A DNA stretch of 9,808 nt from JAAYBT01 sp964404395 (GCA_964404395.1 CAYOKA010000080.1:1-9808), one strand, 5' to 3'. Counted from the first letter of the stretch, positions 1 to 4,857 are shown. Notes: generated by a model from the sequence alone, not told the origin. Numbers and translations: made by a program.

Positions 1-82
1 TGCAGCTATTTTTGCCGGGTTGCTGCTGTGTGGGCTGTTTATAAAAACAAAAAAAGCGGCAAAATATCGGTATTTTGCTTGA
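1..82 (+). CDS. C-terminal end of a membrane protein (partial)
   Basis: An open frame enters from the left edge (codons from base 2) and stops at TGA 80-82. It encodes about 26 residues: a hydrophobic stretch AAIFAGLLLCGLFI followed by the basic tail KTKKAAKYRYFA. That pattern fits a last transmembrane helix with a cytoplasmic positively charged end. The rest of the gene lies outside the window, so the family cannot be named. It precedes the zinc-ribbon genes on the same strand and may share their operon. That it is coding rests only on composition and position. Confidence 0.45.
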   Translation, partial: AAIFAGLLLCGLFIKTKKAAKYRYFA

Positions 83-128
83 ACACGACTTCCTACGTGA
101 AGGGAAGCTGGCTTCAGGTGAGGATGTA

Positions 129-620
129 ATGGTTTTTGGAGAAGCAGGGCAAATCATGGGTGTGGAATTCTTCCGTTCCTGGTTGACCAGCTGTGGGGTG
201 GAAATCAATATGGCGGGAGAGAACGGTTTTAAGGCAGTTGAAAGGTTTTTCATTGCCCCCACATTATTAGGCAATCATTTTGTGCGGCTAGAGAGTGTGG
301 ACAATGGAAAAGCCATGGTAAACCACCAGCTTTATACTATTGAACAGCTCGCCTTTAAGCTTGGCGAATTGTTCGGCAAGGCTTTCGGCATGGATGTGTC
401 AGATGTTTCATCTGCTATAAAATCTGCTCAGGCCACACCTCCCCCTGCTCAGGCCGCCCCAATCTTTTCCGCGCCGAAGGGCGCTGAAAAATCTGCGGAC
501 GTCCCCAGGCAGACAAAGGCCGCCCCCCCGCCGCCCTCCCCGAGATTCTGCCGCAATTGCGGCACTAAGCTCTCCGCCGGCGCCGCGTTTTGCGCTAACT
601 GCGGCGCGAAATTGAGTTGA
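129..620 (+). CDS. Zinc-ribbon protein with C-terminal ribbon (unknown function)
   Basis: The product has 163 residues. The ATG at 129 is chosen because GGTGAGG (117-123) lies five bases upstream. The frame is open back to a TTG at 75, which would overlap the previous stop and has no ribosome-binding site, so an 18-residue longer form is less likely. The N-terminal half (about residues 1-95) is a mixed alpha/beta segment with no family I recognise. A Pro/Ala-rich linker follows, and the last 25 residues are a zinc ribbon, CRNCGTKLSAGAAFCANCG (two CxxC pairs). It has no clear transmembrane helix, so it is probably cytoplasmic. The stop is six bases before the ATG of the next zinc-ribbon gene, which suggests translational coupling. 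The linker and ribbon are markedly more GC-rich than the N-terminal half, so the tail may have been acquired by recombination among ribbon genes. Function unknown. Confidence 0.75.
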   Translation: MVFGEAGQIMGVEFFRSWLTSCGVEINMAGENGFKAVERFFIAPTLLGNHFVRLESVDNGKAMVNHQLYTIEQLAFKLGELFGKAFGMDVSDVSSAIKSAQATPPPAQAAPIFSAPKGAEKSADVPRQTKAAPPPPSPRFCRNCGTKLSAGAAFCANCGAKLS

Positions 621-625
621 CTCCC

Positions 626-1195
626 ATGTTTTGCAGAAATTGCGGGACAAGGATTTCGGATGGCGCAAATTTTTGCGCCTCCTGCGGGGCGGGGACAGAG
701 ACGCAGACAACCGCACCGCAACCGAGGATGCCTGTTGTGCCCAGCAGAACCACAAGCAAGCTGCGCAAAAAAAGGCTCATGGATGTATTGCTGATACCCA
801 TTGCAATCATCCTCATTCTGATGGGTATCGGTTACATAGGTCTTACGGTCGCGGGCAGGCCGGTCACCGCGCAGGTGACCGGTTATGAGCAGGCGCTCAT
901 TGTAAACAATGACGATTCCACGAGAAACCCAAGTCGCTACAAGCTGGAATATGCGTTTTCCGTGAATGGCGAGCGTTATACCGGCTCGGTGACGCGAGTT
1001 TTCCCGGGTGGAAGCCACATGAGGCAGACCATACCAGTGCGCTATCTCCCGTTTTGGCCCCATGTCAATGCAGAGGACGGAGGAGCGGTGGGCTTCTCCG
1101 GGCCTATCATGATGGGATTGGGTGTTTTGTTACTTGTGTTTACGGTCAAGAGAACAAAAACCGATAGACGACCGCATCACAAAGGTCAAATATAA
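626..1195 (+). CDS. Zinc-ribbon, two-helix membrane protein with DUF3592-like extracytoplasmic region
   Basis: The product has 189 residues. The start is ATG 626, which gives the usual MFCRNCGT beginning of this class; a TTG at 617 adds three residues. There is no clear Shine-Dalgarno site, consistent with coupling to the gene ending at 620. An N-terminal zinc ribbon (C3xxC6, C17xxC20) is followed by a Pro/Thr linker, a basic patch (KLRKKR), a transmembrane helix (about 53-77), a beta-rich soluble stretch (about 80-150, with YKLEYAFSVNGERYTG resembling DUF3592 proteins), and a second helix (about 152-171). The last ~10 residues appear to read into DNA of a neighbouring YcxB-like pseudogene in another frame, so the native C-terminus was probably altered by a deletion between about 1145 and 1170. 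Function unknown; an envelope role is inferred from topology only. Confidence 0.8.
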   Translation: MFCRNCGTRISDGANFCASCGAGTETQTTAPQPRMPVVPSRTTSKLRKKRLMDVLLIPIAIILILMGIGYIGLTVAGRPVTAQVTGYEQALIVNNDDSTRNPSRYKLEYAFSVNGERYTGSVTRVFPGGSHMRQTIPVRYLPFWPHVNAEDGGAVGFSGPIMMGLGVLLLVFTVKRTKTDRRPHHKGQI

Positions 1196-1269
1196 CGAGG
1201 CAACAAAGATATCCCCCACTTCTATAAGTGGCGGGTACCGGTTTGGTTTTCAGGCGGTGAGCATATCTC

Positions 1270-1377
1270 CCAGGATGCATGGGCGAGCAGCAAACACAGT
1301 TTGCGACCAGCCCGCCTCGTTGAAACGCCGCTGAGGCTGGTCGATGACCTTGTCATCTGCTCGCCCATGCATCCCGG
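1270..1377. repeat. Cloverleaf-like fold-back inside the insert
   Basis: The outer arms 1270-1290 and 1357-1377 pair over 21 positions with one mismatch (GGATGCATGGGCGAGCAG is uninterrupted). Inside are two small side hairpins, CAAAC-ACA-GTTTG (1291-1303) and ATGAC-CTT-GTCAT (1344-1356). A 9-bp inner stem CGACCAGCC/GGCTGGTCG (1304-1312, 1335-1343) closes a 22-nt loop. The two side hairpins have the same size and sit symmetrically, giving a four-way junction. Such a shape could form as single-stranded DNA or as RNA. Confidence 0.8.
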
Positions 1378-1379
1378 GT

Positions 1380-1412
1380 AATGAAATTTTTCTACAGCCG
1401 AAAAATTTCATT
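1380..1412. repeat. 13-bp perfect hairpin near the right end of the insert
   Basis: AATGAAATTTTTC (1380-1392) and its exact complement (1400-1412) are separated by the 7-nt loop TACAGCC. The A/T-rich stem followed by TTTTG could act as a weak transcription terminator on either strand, or as a terminal structure of the insert. Confidence 0.75.
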
Positions 1413-1505
1413 TTGAACCTAGGCGTTATAAGCCGAAAAGTCACACCATCCTTCTTTGCGGCGGATGGACGGAACAGGTGCGTTGTTCTGCACTCAGGAA
1501 AATTA

Positions 1506-1535
1506 TTGTTCCACGGAACAATTTATCGTTATAAA
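1506..1535 (+). promoter_or_regulatory. Possible promoter and operator-like palindrome for the lipoprotein gene
   Basis: TTGTTC (1506-1511) and TATAAA (1530-1535), 18 bp apart, lie 30 bp upstream of the lipoprotein ATG. The -35 hexamer is within a perfect inverted repeat ATTGTTCC-AC-GGAACAAT (1505-1522), which could be an operator. The whole stretch also belongs to the decayed YcxB-like reading frame, so the promoter may be accidental. Confidence 0.3.
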
Positions 1536-1565
1536 AATAAAACATTTGAAAGGCGGCTGATAGGC

Positions 1566-2096
1566 ATGAAAAAAAACTCATTACTCTTTTTGTTTGTGGC
1601 TGTTATTTGCACGGCGTTAATGACCGGATGCAATGGCAGCGAGAACAATGCAGATCCTGCTCCCACGCCTTCGGATAAAGTGGAATCATCTGAAAACATA
1701 CCAACCCTTGATGAAGTCATAAGCGGCACATGGAGCCTTCACGCGGGATTTGAGCAAAGCGGCGAACTTGTCTATGTATCCTCCGATAGTGCGGAGTATA
1801 CCTTCACCTTTGACGCGGACAATGGTTTTTCCGGCGTTTACCGGGATAGTGACGGATATATTTCTTCTACCTTTGCGGGCATATACGACGTTACAAACAG
1901 CAAAGCCGCTTATAAAAACCCATACGATTGGTATTATTACGCACTCATAGAGAAAGACAGCATAGCCGATTCGGGAGAATCAACTCTACTGGGCAGATTA
2001 GGTGAAGAAGGGCTTCATCTGATCTTTGAGTTCAGAGAGTTGGACGGAGAAAAGCTCCTGTACGAACAAAAACAGCGCCTGTATTTCAAAAGGTAG
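1566..2096 (+). CDS. Small putative lipoprotein (unknown function)
   Basis: The product has 176 residues. ATG 1566 is chosen because it gives a clean signal peptide; AAAGGCGG at about 1549-1556 can serve as the ribosome-binding site. The signal has a basic start (MKKN), a hydrophobic core (LLFLFVAVICTAL) and the lipobox-like MTGC with Cys22 as the lipidated residue; Met at -3 is unusual but tolerated. A low-complexity Asn/Pro/Ser linker (about 23-50) leads to a beta-rich domain containing ISGTWSL, YTFTFDADNGFSGVY and GLHLIFEFRELDG, as in small secreted beta-barrel or lipocalin-like proteins. I do not recognise the family. It is probably anchored on the outer face of the cytoplasmic membrane. 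Its ribosome-binding site lies in the last codons of the YcxB-like pseudogene, so the two were once adjacent in one operon. Confidence 0.8.
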   Translation: MKKNSLLFLFVAVICTALMTGCNGSENNADPAPTPSDKVESSENIPTLDEVISGTWSLHAGFEQSGELVYVSSDSAEYTFTFDADNGFSGVYRDSDGYISSTFAGIYDVTNSKAAYKNPYDWYYYALIEKDSIADSGESTLLGRLGEEGLHLIFEFRELDGEKLLYEQKQRLYFKR

Positions 2097-2323
2097 CCGC
2101 GTCTTACAGCTGGTTGCGATGATTTGGAGATATGTGGAACTCCAGGTGATAAGGACGTCGGAGAAGCGGACGAATTAGCGGGCGTATTCGCCGGCTCCGT
2201 TGGTTATCTCAGCTTTTAAAGGGGATTACACCGATATTGCTGTCCTAATGCAGGAAGCAAATACTAACCTTTAGTTTCATTGTTTGTCGAACTTATCTTG
2301 ATACATACTAGGGGGAATGGGAT
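2097..2323 (+). other. Intergenic spacer, no supported gene
   Basis: No RNA gene or strong hairpin was seen in this 227-bp spacer. The lipoprotein frame stays open for 40 codons after its TAG, to TAA 2217-2219. The extension includes ADELAGVFAGSVGYLSF, which could be a vestige of a longer or separate gene. No start with a ribosome-binding site accompanies it. The end of the spacer holds the AGGGGG site for the next gene. Confidence 0.4.
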
Positions 2324-3007
2324 ATGTATTGCTCAAATTGCGGGACACAAGTATCGGAAAATGCAAAATTCTGCTCAGGATGCGGGAATGGAATCAGATA
2401 TTCGCCACAAAGCTTTCAACAGGCAGTTAGCTTGAATGGCTTTTCGACCCGCATAAGTGCCCCGGCCTTTGCCAAATATATTAAAAATACCAACCGCTGG
2501 TCTGCTCTTTTCTCAATGATACTAGCCCTTGTTGCCGTGATCGGATTTTATATTGCAGGGGAGGCGGGCGCGGAAGGCATGAGCAACCCCCAGTCACTTT
2601 ATATCGGGTTCGGGATCGGCGGTATGCTTCTGGTGATTGCGCTGTTTCAGATAATGGGCAGGAAGCGCAGTAAAACCTGGGATGGTACTGTAGTGGATAA
2701 AAAGATAAAAAAGAAAACCGAAACGCATACATACGGCGACGATGATGTGCGATACGAGGACTATCTGGAATATTCCGTCATCATCCGGAGTGACCAGGGG
2801 AAACAGTACACTATCAGAAACCGCAATAATGATACGCTGTATAACTATTATCGCGTCGGTGACAGGGTACGGCATCATGCAGGGCTCAACTCATATGAGA
2901 AGTATGACAAGACAGGAGATACATTCATTCCATGTAACGCATGTGCCACTCTTTGTGAGATAAACGAAGATTACTGCTTCAGGTGTAAATGTCCGCTGCT
3001 GAAATAG
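2324..3007 (+). CDS. Membrane protein with zinc ribbons at both ends
   Basis: The product has 227 residues. ATG 2324 has AGGGGG (2310-2315) eight bases upstream. An N-terminal zinc ribbon (C3xxC6, C17xxC20) is followed by two membrane helices (about 59-81 and 88-110), then a charged soluble domain of about 90 residues (WDGTVVDKKIKKKTETHTY..., DYLEYSVIIRSDQGKQYTI) similar in pattern to DUF3592 regions. The extreme C-terminus is a second Cys cluster, CNAC...CFRCKC (Cys 204, 207, 211, 218, 221, 223), able to bind another metal. With a short loop between the helices, both zinc modules and the soluble domain should lie on the same side, probably the cytoplasm. It heads a likely three-gene operon with the micropeptide (22 bp later) and the YcxB-like protein. 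Compared with the copy at 626-1195, the C-terminal cluster is extra. The biochemical role is unknown. Confidence 0.88.
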   Translation: MYCSNCGTQVSENAKFCSGCGNGIRYSPQSFQQAVSLNGFSTRISAPAFAKYIKNTNRWSALFSMILALVAVIGFYIAGEAGAEGMSNPQSLYIGFGIGGMLLVIALFQIMGRKRSKTWDGTVVDKKIKKKTETHTYGDDDVRYEDYLEYSVIIRSDQGKQYTIRNRNNDTLYNYYRVGDRVRHHAGLNSYEKYDKTGDTFIPCNACATLCEINEDYCFRCKCPLLK

Positions 3008-3029
3008 TCGCTTGGAAGGAAGTATCAAT

Positions 3030-3128
3030 ATGCGAAAATTGTTACTACTGTTCACTACCGTCATTTTAATCTGGAAGTTTTTCAGTCGTTTAGGTGATTA
3101 TGCTAAAACCAAAAGGGTAGGGGAGTAA
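3030..3128 (+). CDS. 32-residue single-helix membrane micropeptide
   Basis: ATG 3030 is preceded by GGAAGG (3014-3019), a good ribosome-binding site about 10 bases upstream. The peptide begins MRKLLLLFTTVILIWKFF, then SRLGDYAKTKRVGE: a basic N-terminus, one short hydrophobic helix and a charged tail. The stop (TAA 3126-3128) is two bases before the ATG of the YcxB-like gene, and the site AGGGGAG for that gene lies within this ORF's last codons. The tight spacing suggests a coupled operon gene and not a chance ORF. A role as a small regulator or assembly partner of the flanking membrane proteins is inference. Confidence 0.6.
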   Translation: MRKLLLLFTTVILIWKFFSRLGDYAKTKRVGE

Positions 3129-3130
3129 CG

Positions 3131-3706
3131 ATGGAAAAAATACAGTGGCAGATTTGCGTGCCTATCTTTAGGAATACGGTCATTTTGAAGCAGCTTGGGA
3201 TTACCATCGGCATCCCCTTCGGCCTTGTCGCACTGGTAATCGGGATTTCCTCGGGCAAAAGTGTTTATTCGCTCTATGCGCTTGGACTCATTGGTTTGCT
3301 TATATTTCTTACATGGCTATTCATCATGGCGGTCTATCGGGGTAAATACGAGGCCGAGTTTGTCCTTGATGATAAAGGTGTACTCTGCCGAACACAGGCA
3401 AAACAGGCGAAAAAGAACCGGATTGTAAATACGATGATAGTGGCTTTAGGGCTTTTGTCAGACAAACCGACTGCAGCAGGCGCAGGGATGCTTGCGCAAT
3501 CGCGACAGGAGGTATTTCTTCGGTGGAAGCGCATTACTAAGGTGAAATACAAGCCTAAAAGCAATACCATCTTGCTGCGAGGCGGCTGGACAGAAAACAT
3601 TGCATTATTCTGCGCGGCGGAGAACTATTCACAGATCGAGCATGAGGTCATACTTCGGACAGGGCACATAGAAGGAAAGGAGGATGAGAACACCGGCACA
3701 TACTAA
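3131..3706 (+). CDS. YcxB-like membrane protein
   Basis: The product has 191 residues. ATG 3131 has AGGGGAG (3119-3125) five bases upstream. Two hydrophobic helices (about 21-42 and 46-70) form a hairpin near the N-terminus. They are followed by a beta-rich domain with EAEFVLDDKGVLCRTQ, the core VFLRWKRITKVKYKPKS (about 129-145) and TILLRGGWTENIALFCA. This order of a two-helix hairpin followed by a PH-like domain fits the YcxB-like family; the assignment is by pattern only. The protein should be anchored in the cytoplasmic membrane with the domain inside. It closes the 2324-3706 operon. A second, dead copy of the gene lies at about 1170-1560, showing that this pair of genes was duplicated. 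Molecular function unknown. Confidence 0.82.
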   Translation: MEKIQWQICVPIFRNTVILKQLGITIGIPFGLVALVIGISSGKSVYSLYALGLIGLLIFLTWLFIMAVYRGKYEAEFVLDDKGVLCRTQAKQAKKNRIVNTMIVALGLLSDKPTAAGAGMLAQSRQEVFLRWKRITKVKYKPKSNTILLRGGWTENIALFCAAENYSQIEHEVILRTGHIEGKEDENTGTY

Positions 3707-3711
3707 CCCTC

Positions 3712-3813
3712 TTATTTTAAATTATAGTATTTCTCTGACCAGGTTTCGTCACCGGTGCTCGAATCCCATTTTTTGAATTCCCCTCCGTAGGCTTGTATCT
3801 CAAAGCTATACTT
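3712..3813 (-). pseudogene. Possible C-terminal remnant of a minus-strand gene
   Basis: Reading the minus strand from 3813 to the TAA at 3714-3712 gives 33 residues containing YSFEIQAYGGEFKKW and then DSSTGDETWSEKYYNLK. The composition looks protein-like, but a stop lies immediately upstream (3816-3814) and no start is present. It is probably the tail of a decayed gene lying tail to tail with the YcxB-like gene. No family is recognised. Confidence 0.3.
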
Positions 3814-3942
3814 TCAAGCCCTGTCCTCTTCAAAATTAAAAAACTCCAGGGATAAACCCGAAGTTTTAAATTGGCTAAGATGTCGCTTAACCAGCCAAAT
3901 TTACAGTGATGGAGATCGTTTTGCTGCGCAAATCCGACTCCT

Positions 3943-3946
3943 TGGT
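3943..3946. repeat. Left copy of IS target duplication TGGT
   Basis: TGGT immediately precedes the left terminal repeat and is repeated at 4752-4755 immediately after the right one. The right copy is the complement of ACCA, the discriminator base plus CCA of the minus-strand tRNA-Leu. Confidence 0.7.
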
Positions 3947-3963
3947 CAGACTGTCCGAAAACC
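3947..3963. repeat. Left terminal inverted repeat of the IS1182-like element
   Basis: CAGACTGTCCGAAAACC is an exact inverted copy of 4735-4751. Unlike the right end it does not continue into a hairpin, since ACTTGCTGG follows. Confidence 0.85.
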
Positions 3964-4003
3964 ACTTGCTGGAGAAAGCATTCACAGGACTATGTATAGG
4001 GCG

Positions 4004-4184
4004 CTACTCACTTTTGCAGCTTTTGTGTAAAAATATGCTCTTTAAAGCCTATTTCGTAGACAAAGAGCTATAAAAATTAGTACTATTCTCAGAAATATCG
4101 TCCTTAGTTGAAAAAGTGAGTAGTGACCTCTACTTTCATCATCCACACTTTATAGTCATCACTGCTGCTGGATTTTTCAACTAA
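4004..4184. repeat. Two overlapping, mutually exclusive inverted repeats
   Basis: CTACTCACTTTT (4004-4015) pairs with 4112-4123, and enclosed within it GCTCTTT (4037-4043) pairs with 4062-4068. TTAGTTGAAAAA (4104-4115) pairs perfectly over 12 bp with 4173-4184. The middle segment 4104-4123 is shared, so only one of the two large stems can form at a time. It lies inside the IS remnant, where no coding sequence is recognised. Confidence 0.6.
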
Positions 4185-4403
4185 TGGGACAACATTTTTG
4201 GGATAATATTGCTATTTATACATAAATCCAATAATAACTGTCTTACTAGTGTGATTATGTCAACGTATGTTGGGTTTAATTCCAATATTCTTCCCATTGC
4301 TTGCAAAACCAAGCACGGGACTGATATTGATTTTACTCATTTCAAATTTGGTCGGATCCTTGTGAAAGGTATCAAATGCTCGCATACCAAATGATGTGAA
4401 GCT

Positions 4404-4641
4404 ACCGAACAATTTCAAAAGAAGAGCGATAAAAAAGTTCTTAATGTGATGACAGCAAAGCGAGTGTGTCTTTTAGAGCATCCATTTGGCACGGTGAAAT
4501 AGTACAACTTCGGACATTACGTCTTATGTCCATGGGAAGGAAAAGGTCACAGCGGAGCTGGGACTTTCCTTTCTTGCCTACAACATGCGAAGGGCAATCA
4601 ATATGGTAGGAACAAAGAAATTAATAGAGGCAATGCAGTGA
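4404..4641 (+). pseudogene. IS1182-family transposase, C-terminal remnant
   Basis: One frame encodes TEQFQKKSDKKVLNVMTAK and then LLEHPFGTVK. It meets TAG at 4500-4502, where IS1182 transposases usually have Trp (TGG), and continues YNFGHYVLC. A frameshift near 4530 moves to the next frame, which gives KVTAELGLSFLAYNMRRA, then INMVGTKKLIEAMQ and TGA 4639-4641. The EHPFGT motif and the LAYNMRR...L tail are typical of the C-terminus of IS1182 DDE transposases. The frame may extend a little further left (GIKCSHTK before a TGA near 4392). The rest of the protein, including the catalytic DDE core, is absent. Confidence 0.85.
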
Positions 4642-4712
4642 TAAAAAGGAGAGATCTCTTTTCTAATCAAAAAATCTCCCGCAAACACACTAAAACTTTT
4701 GATTATAACATG

Positions 4713-4743
4713 CCGAAAACCCGCTAATGTAGCGGGTTTTCGG
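4713..4743. terminator. Bidirectional intrinsic terminator at the IS right end
   Basis: CCGAAAACCCGCTA, loop ATG, TAGCGGGTTTTCGG is a perfect 14-bp stem with an A-tract on one side and a T-tract on the other, as in bidirectional terminators. The right arm runs into the IS terminal repeat. On the minus strand it lies 8 bp after the tRNA-Leu CCA end, so it can end that transcript. On the plus strand it would insulate murD from read-through. Confidence 0.7.
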
Positions 4744-4751
4744 ACAGTCTG
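4735..4751. repeat. Right terminal inverted repeat of the IS1182-like element
   Basis: GGTTTTCGGACAGTCTG is the exact complement of 3947-3963. Its inner part is also the right arm of the terminator hairpin. The next base, 4752, is the last base (A) of the tRNA-Leu CCA on the opposite strand. Confidence 0.85.
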
Positions 4752-4838
4752 TGGTGCGGGAAACAGGACTTGAACCTGCACACCCTTGCGAGCTCTAGCA
4801 CCTGAAGCTAGCGCGTCTGCCAATTCCGCCATTCCCGC
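4752..4838 (-). tRNA. tRNA-Leu (anticodon CAG)
   Basis: On the minus strand the acceptor stem GCGGGAA (from 4838) pairs with TTCCCGC, followed by discriminator A and an encoded CCA ending at 4752. The D-arm is GGCGGAATTGGCAGACGC. The anticodon arm CTAGC-TTCAGGT-GCTAG has anticodon CAG (4804-4802), reading CUG codons. A long variable arm typical of leucine tRNAs follows, then T-arm GCAGG-TTCAAGT-CCTGT. The length is 87 nt. The gene appears intact even though an IS1182-like element lies directly against its 3' end, because the 4-bp target duplication restores ACCA. Confidence 0.96.
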
Positions 4839-4857
4839 ACGTCAAAACGTAATATTA

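Larger units (their letters stand above)
1191..1431. mobile_element. 231-bp structured insertion flanked by TATAA repeats (MITE-like or IS-derived)
   Basis: Removing 1196-1426 together with one copy of TATAA (1191-1195 or 1427-1431) rejoins the two halves of the YcxB-like reading frame, so this segment is an insertion with a probable 5-bp target duplication. It has no credible protein-coding frame. It contains three structured blocks: a CCACTT/AAGTGG hairpin (1216-1231) inside an outer AGATAT/ATATCT pair (1207-1212, 1263-1268); a large cloverleaf-like fold-back (1270-1377); and a 13-bp hairpin (1380-1412). The extreme ends are not long inverted repeats (CGAGGC on the left; ACGCCTAGG reading inward from the right). 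It could be a non-autonomous element mobilised in trans, or a deleted end of an IS200/IS605- or IS607-type element, whose ends carry hairpins of the first kind. Confidence 0.6.
1170..1560 (+). pseudogene. Remnant of a YcxB-like membrane protein gene, split by a 231-bp insert
   Basis: Two fragments match the C-terminal part of the intact protein at 3131-3706. The left fragment (from about 1173 to 1193) encodes RITKVKY, identical to residues 134-140 of the intact protein. The right fragment (from 1428) encodes YKPKSHTILLCGGWTEQ, where the intact protein has YKPKSNTILLRGGWTEN. A one-base loss near 1480 then changes frame, and ALFCTQENYCSTEQF follows (intact: ALFCAAENYSQIEHEV), ending at TGA 1558-1560. 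The insert between the fragments falls exactly between the KVKY and KPKS codons. The 5' two-thirds of the gene, with both membrane helices, is missing. The gene stood between a zinc-ribbon gene and the lipoprotein gene, mirroring the intact 2324-3706 module. Confidence 0.8.
3947..4751 (+). mobile_element. Degenerate IS1182-family insertion sequence
   Basis: The element is bounded by perfect 17-bp inverted repeats, CAGACTGTCCGAAAACC (3947-3963) and its complement (4735-4751), and flanked by TGGT on both sides. Inside, near the right end, is the C-terminal part of an IS1182-type transposase, broken by a stop and a frameshift. At 805 bp it is about half of what a full IS1182 element needs, so most of the transposase gene has been deleted or replaced. 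The interior 3964-4370 holds AT-rich, hairpin-rich DNA without a recognisable transposase N-terminus. The insertion point is the exact 3' end of the tRNA-Leu gene. The element should be immobile by itself, but its intact ends might be moved in trans. Confidence 0.85.

Noticed and set aside
408..1063. Long minus-strand frames (408-755, 449-1063, 595-816)
   Set aside because: They lie opposite two zinc-ribbon genes with recognisable CxxC motifs. Their own products are Arg/Pro/Ala-rich shadows without domains or ribosome-binding sites.
1122..1444. Frames 1122-1334 (+) and 1250-1444 (-) across the structured insert
   Set aside because: Their coding potential comes from inverted-repeat DNA. Only the RITKVKY part of the first is real, as a pseudogene fragment.
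3717..3965. 82-residue minus-strand frame
   Set aside because: It crosses the IS left terminal repeat and the TGGT duplication, so it is a junction artefact. A different minus frame in the same place looks more protein-like.
4209..4394. 61-residue plus-strand ORF
   Set aside because: No ribosome-binding site and no recognisable domain. It lies inside the IS1182 remnant and is at best part of the broken transposase.
3947..4751. Integrative element with tRNA attachment sites
   Set aside because: The repeats at the two ends are inverted, not direct, and lie outside the tRNA. With the transposase remnant and 4-bp duplication they are IS termini and not att sites.
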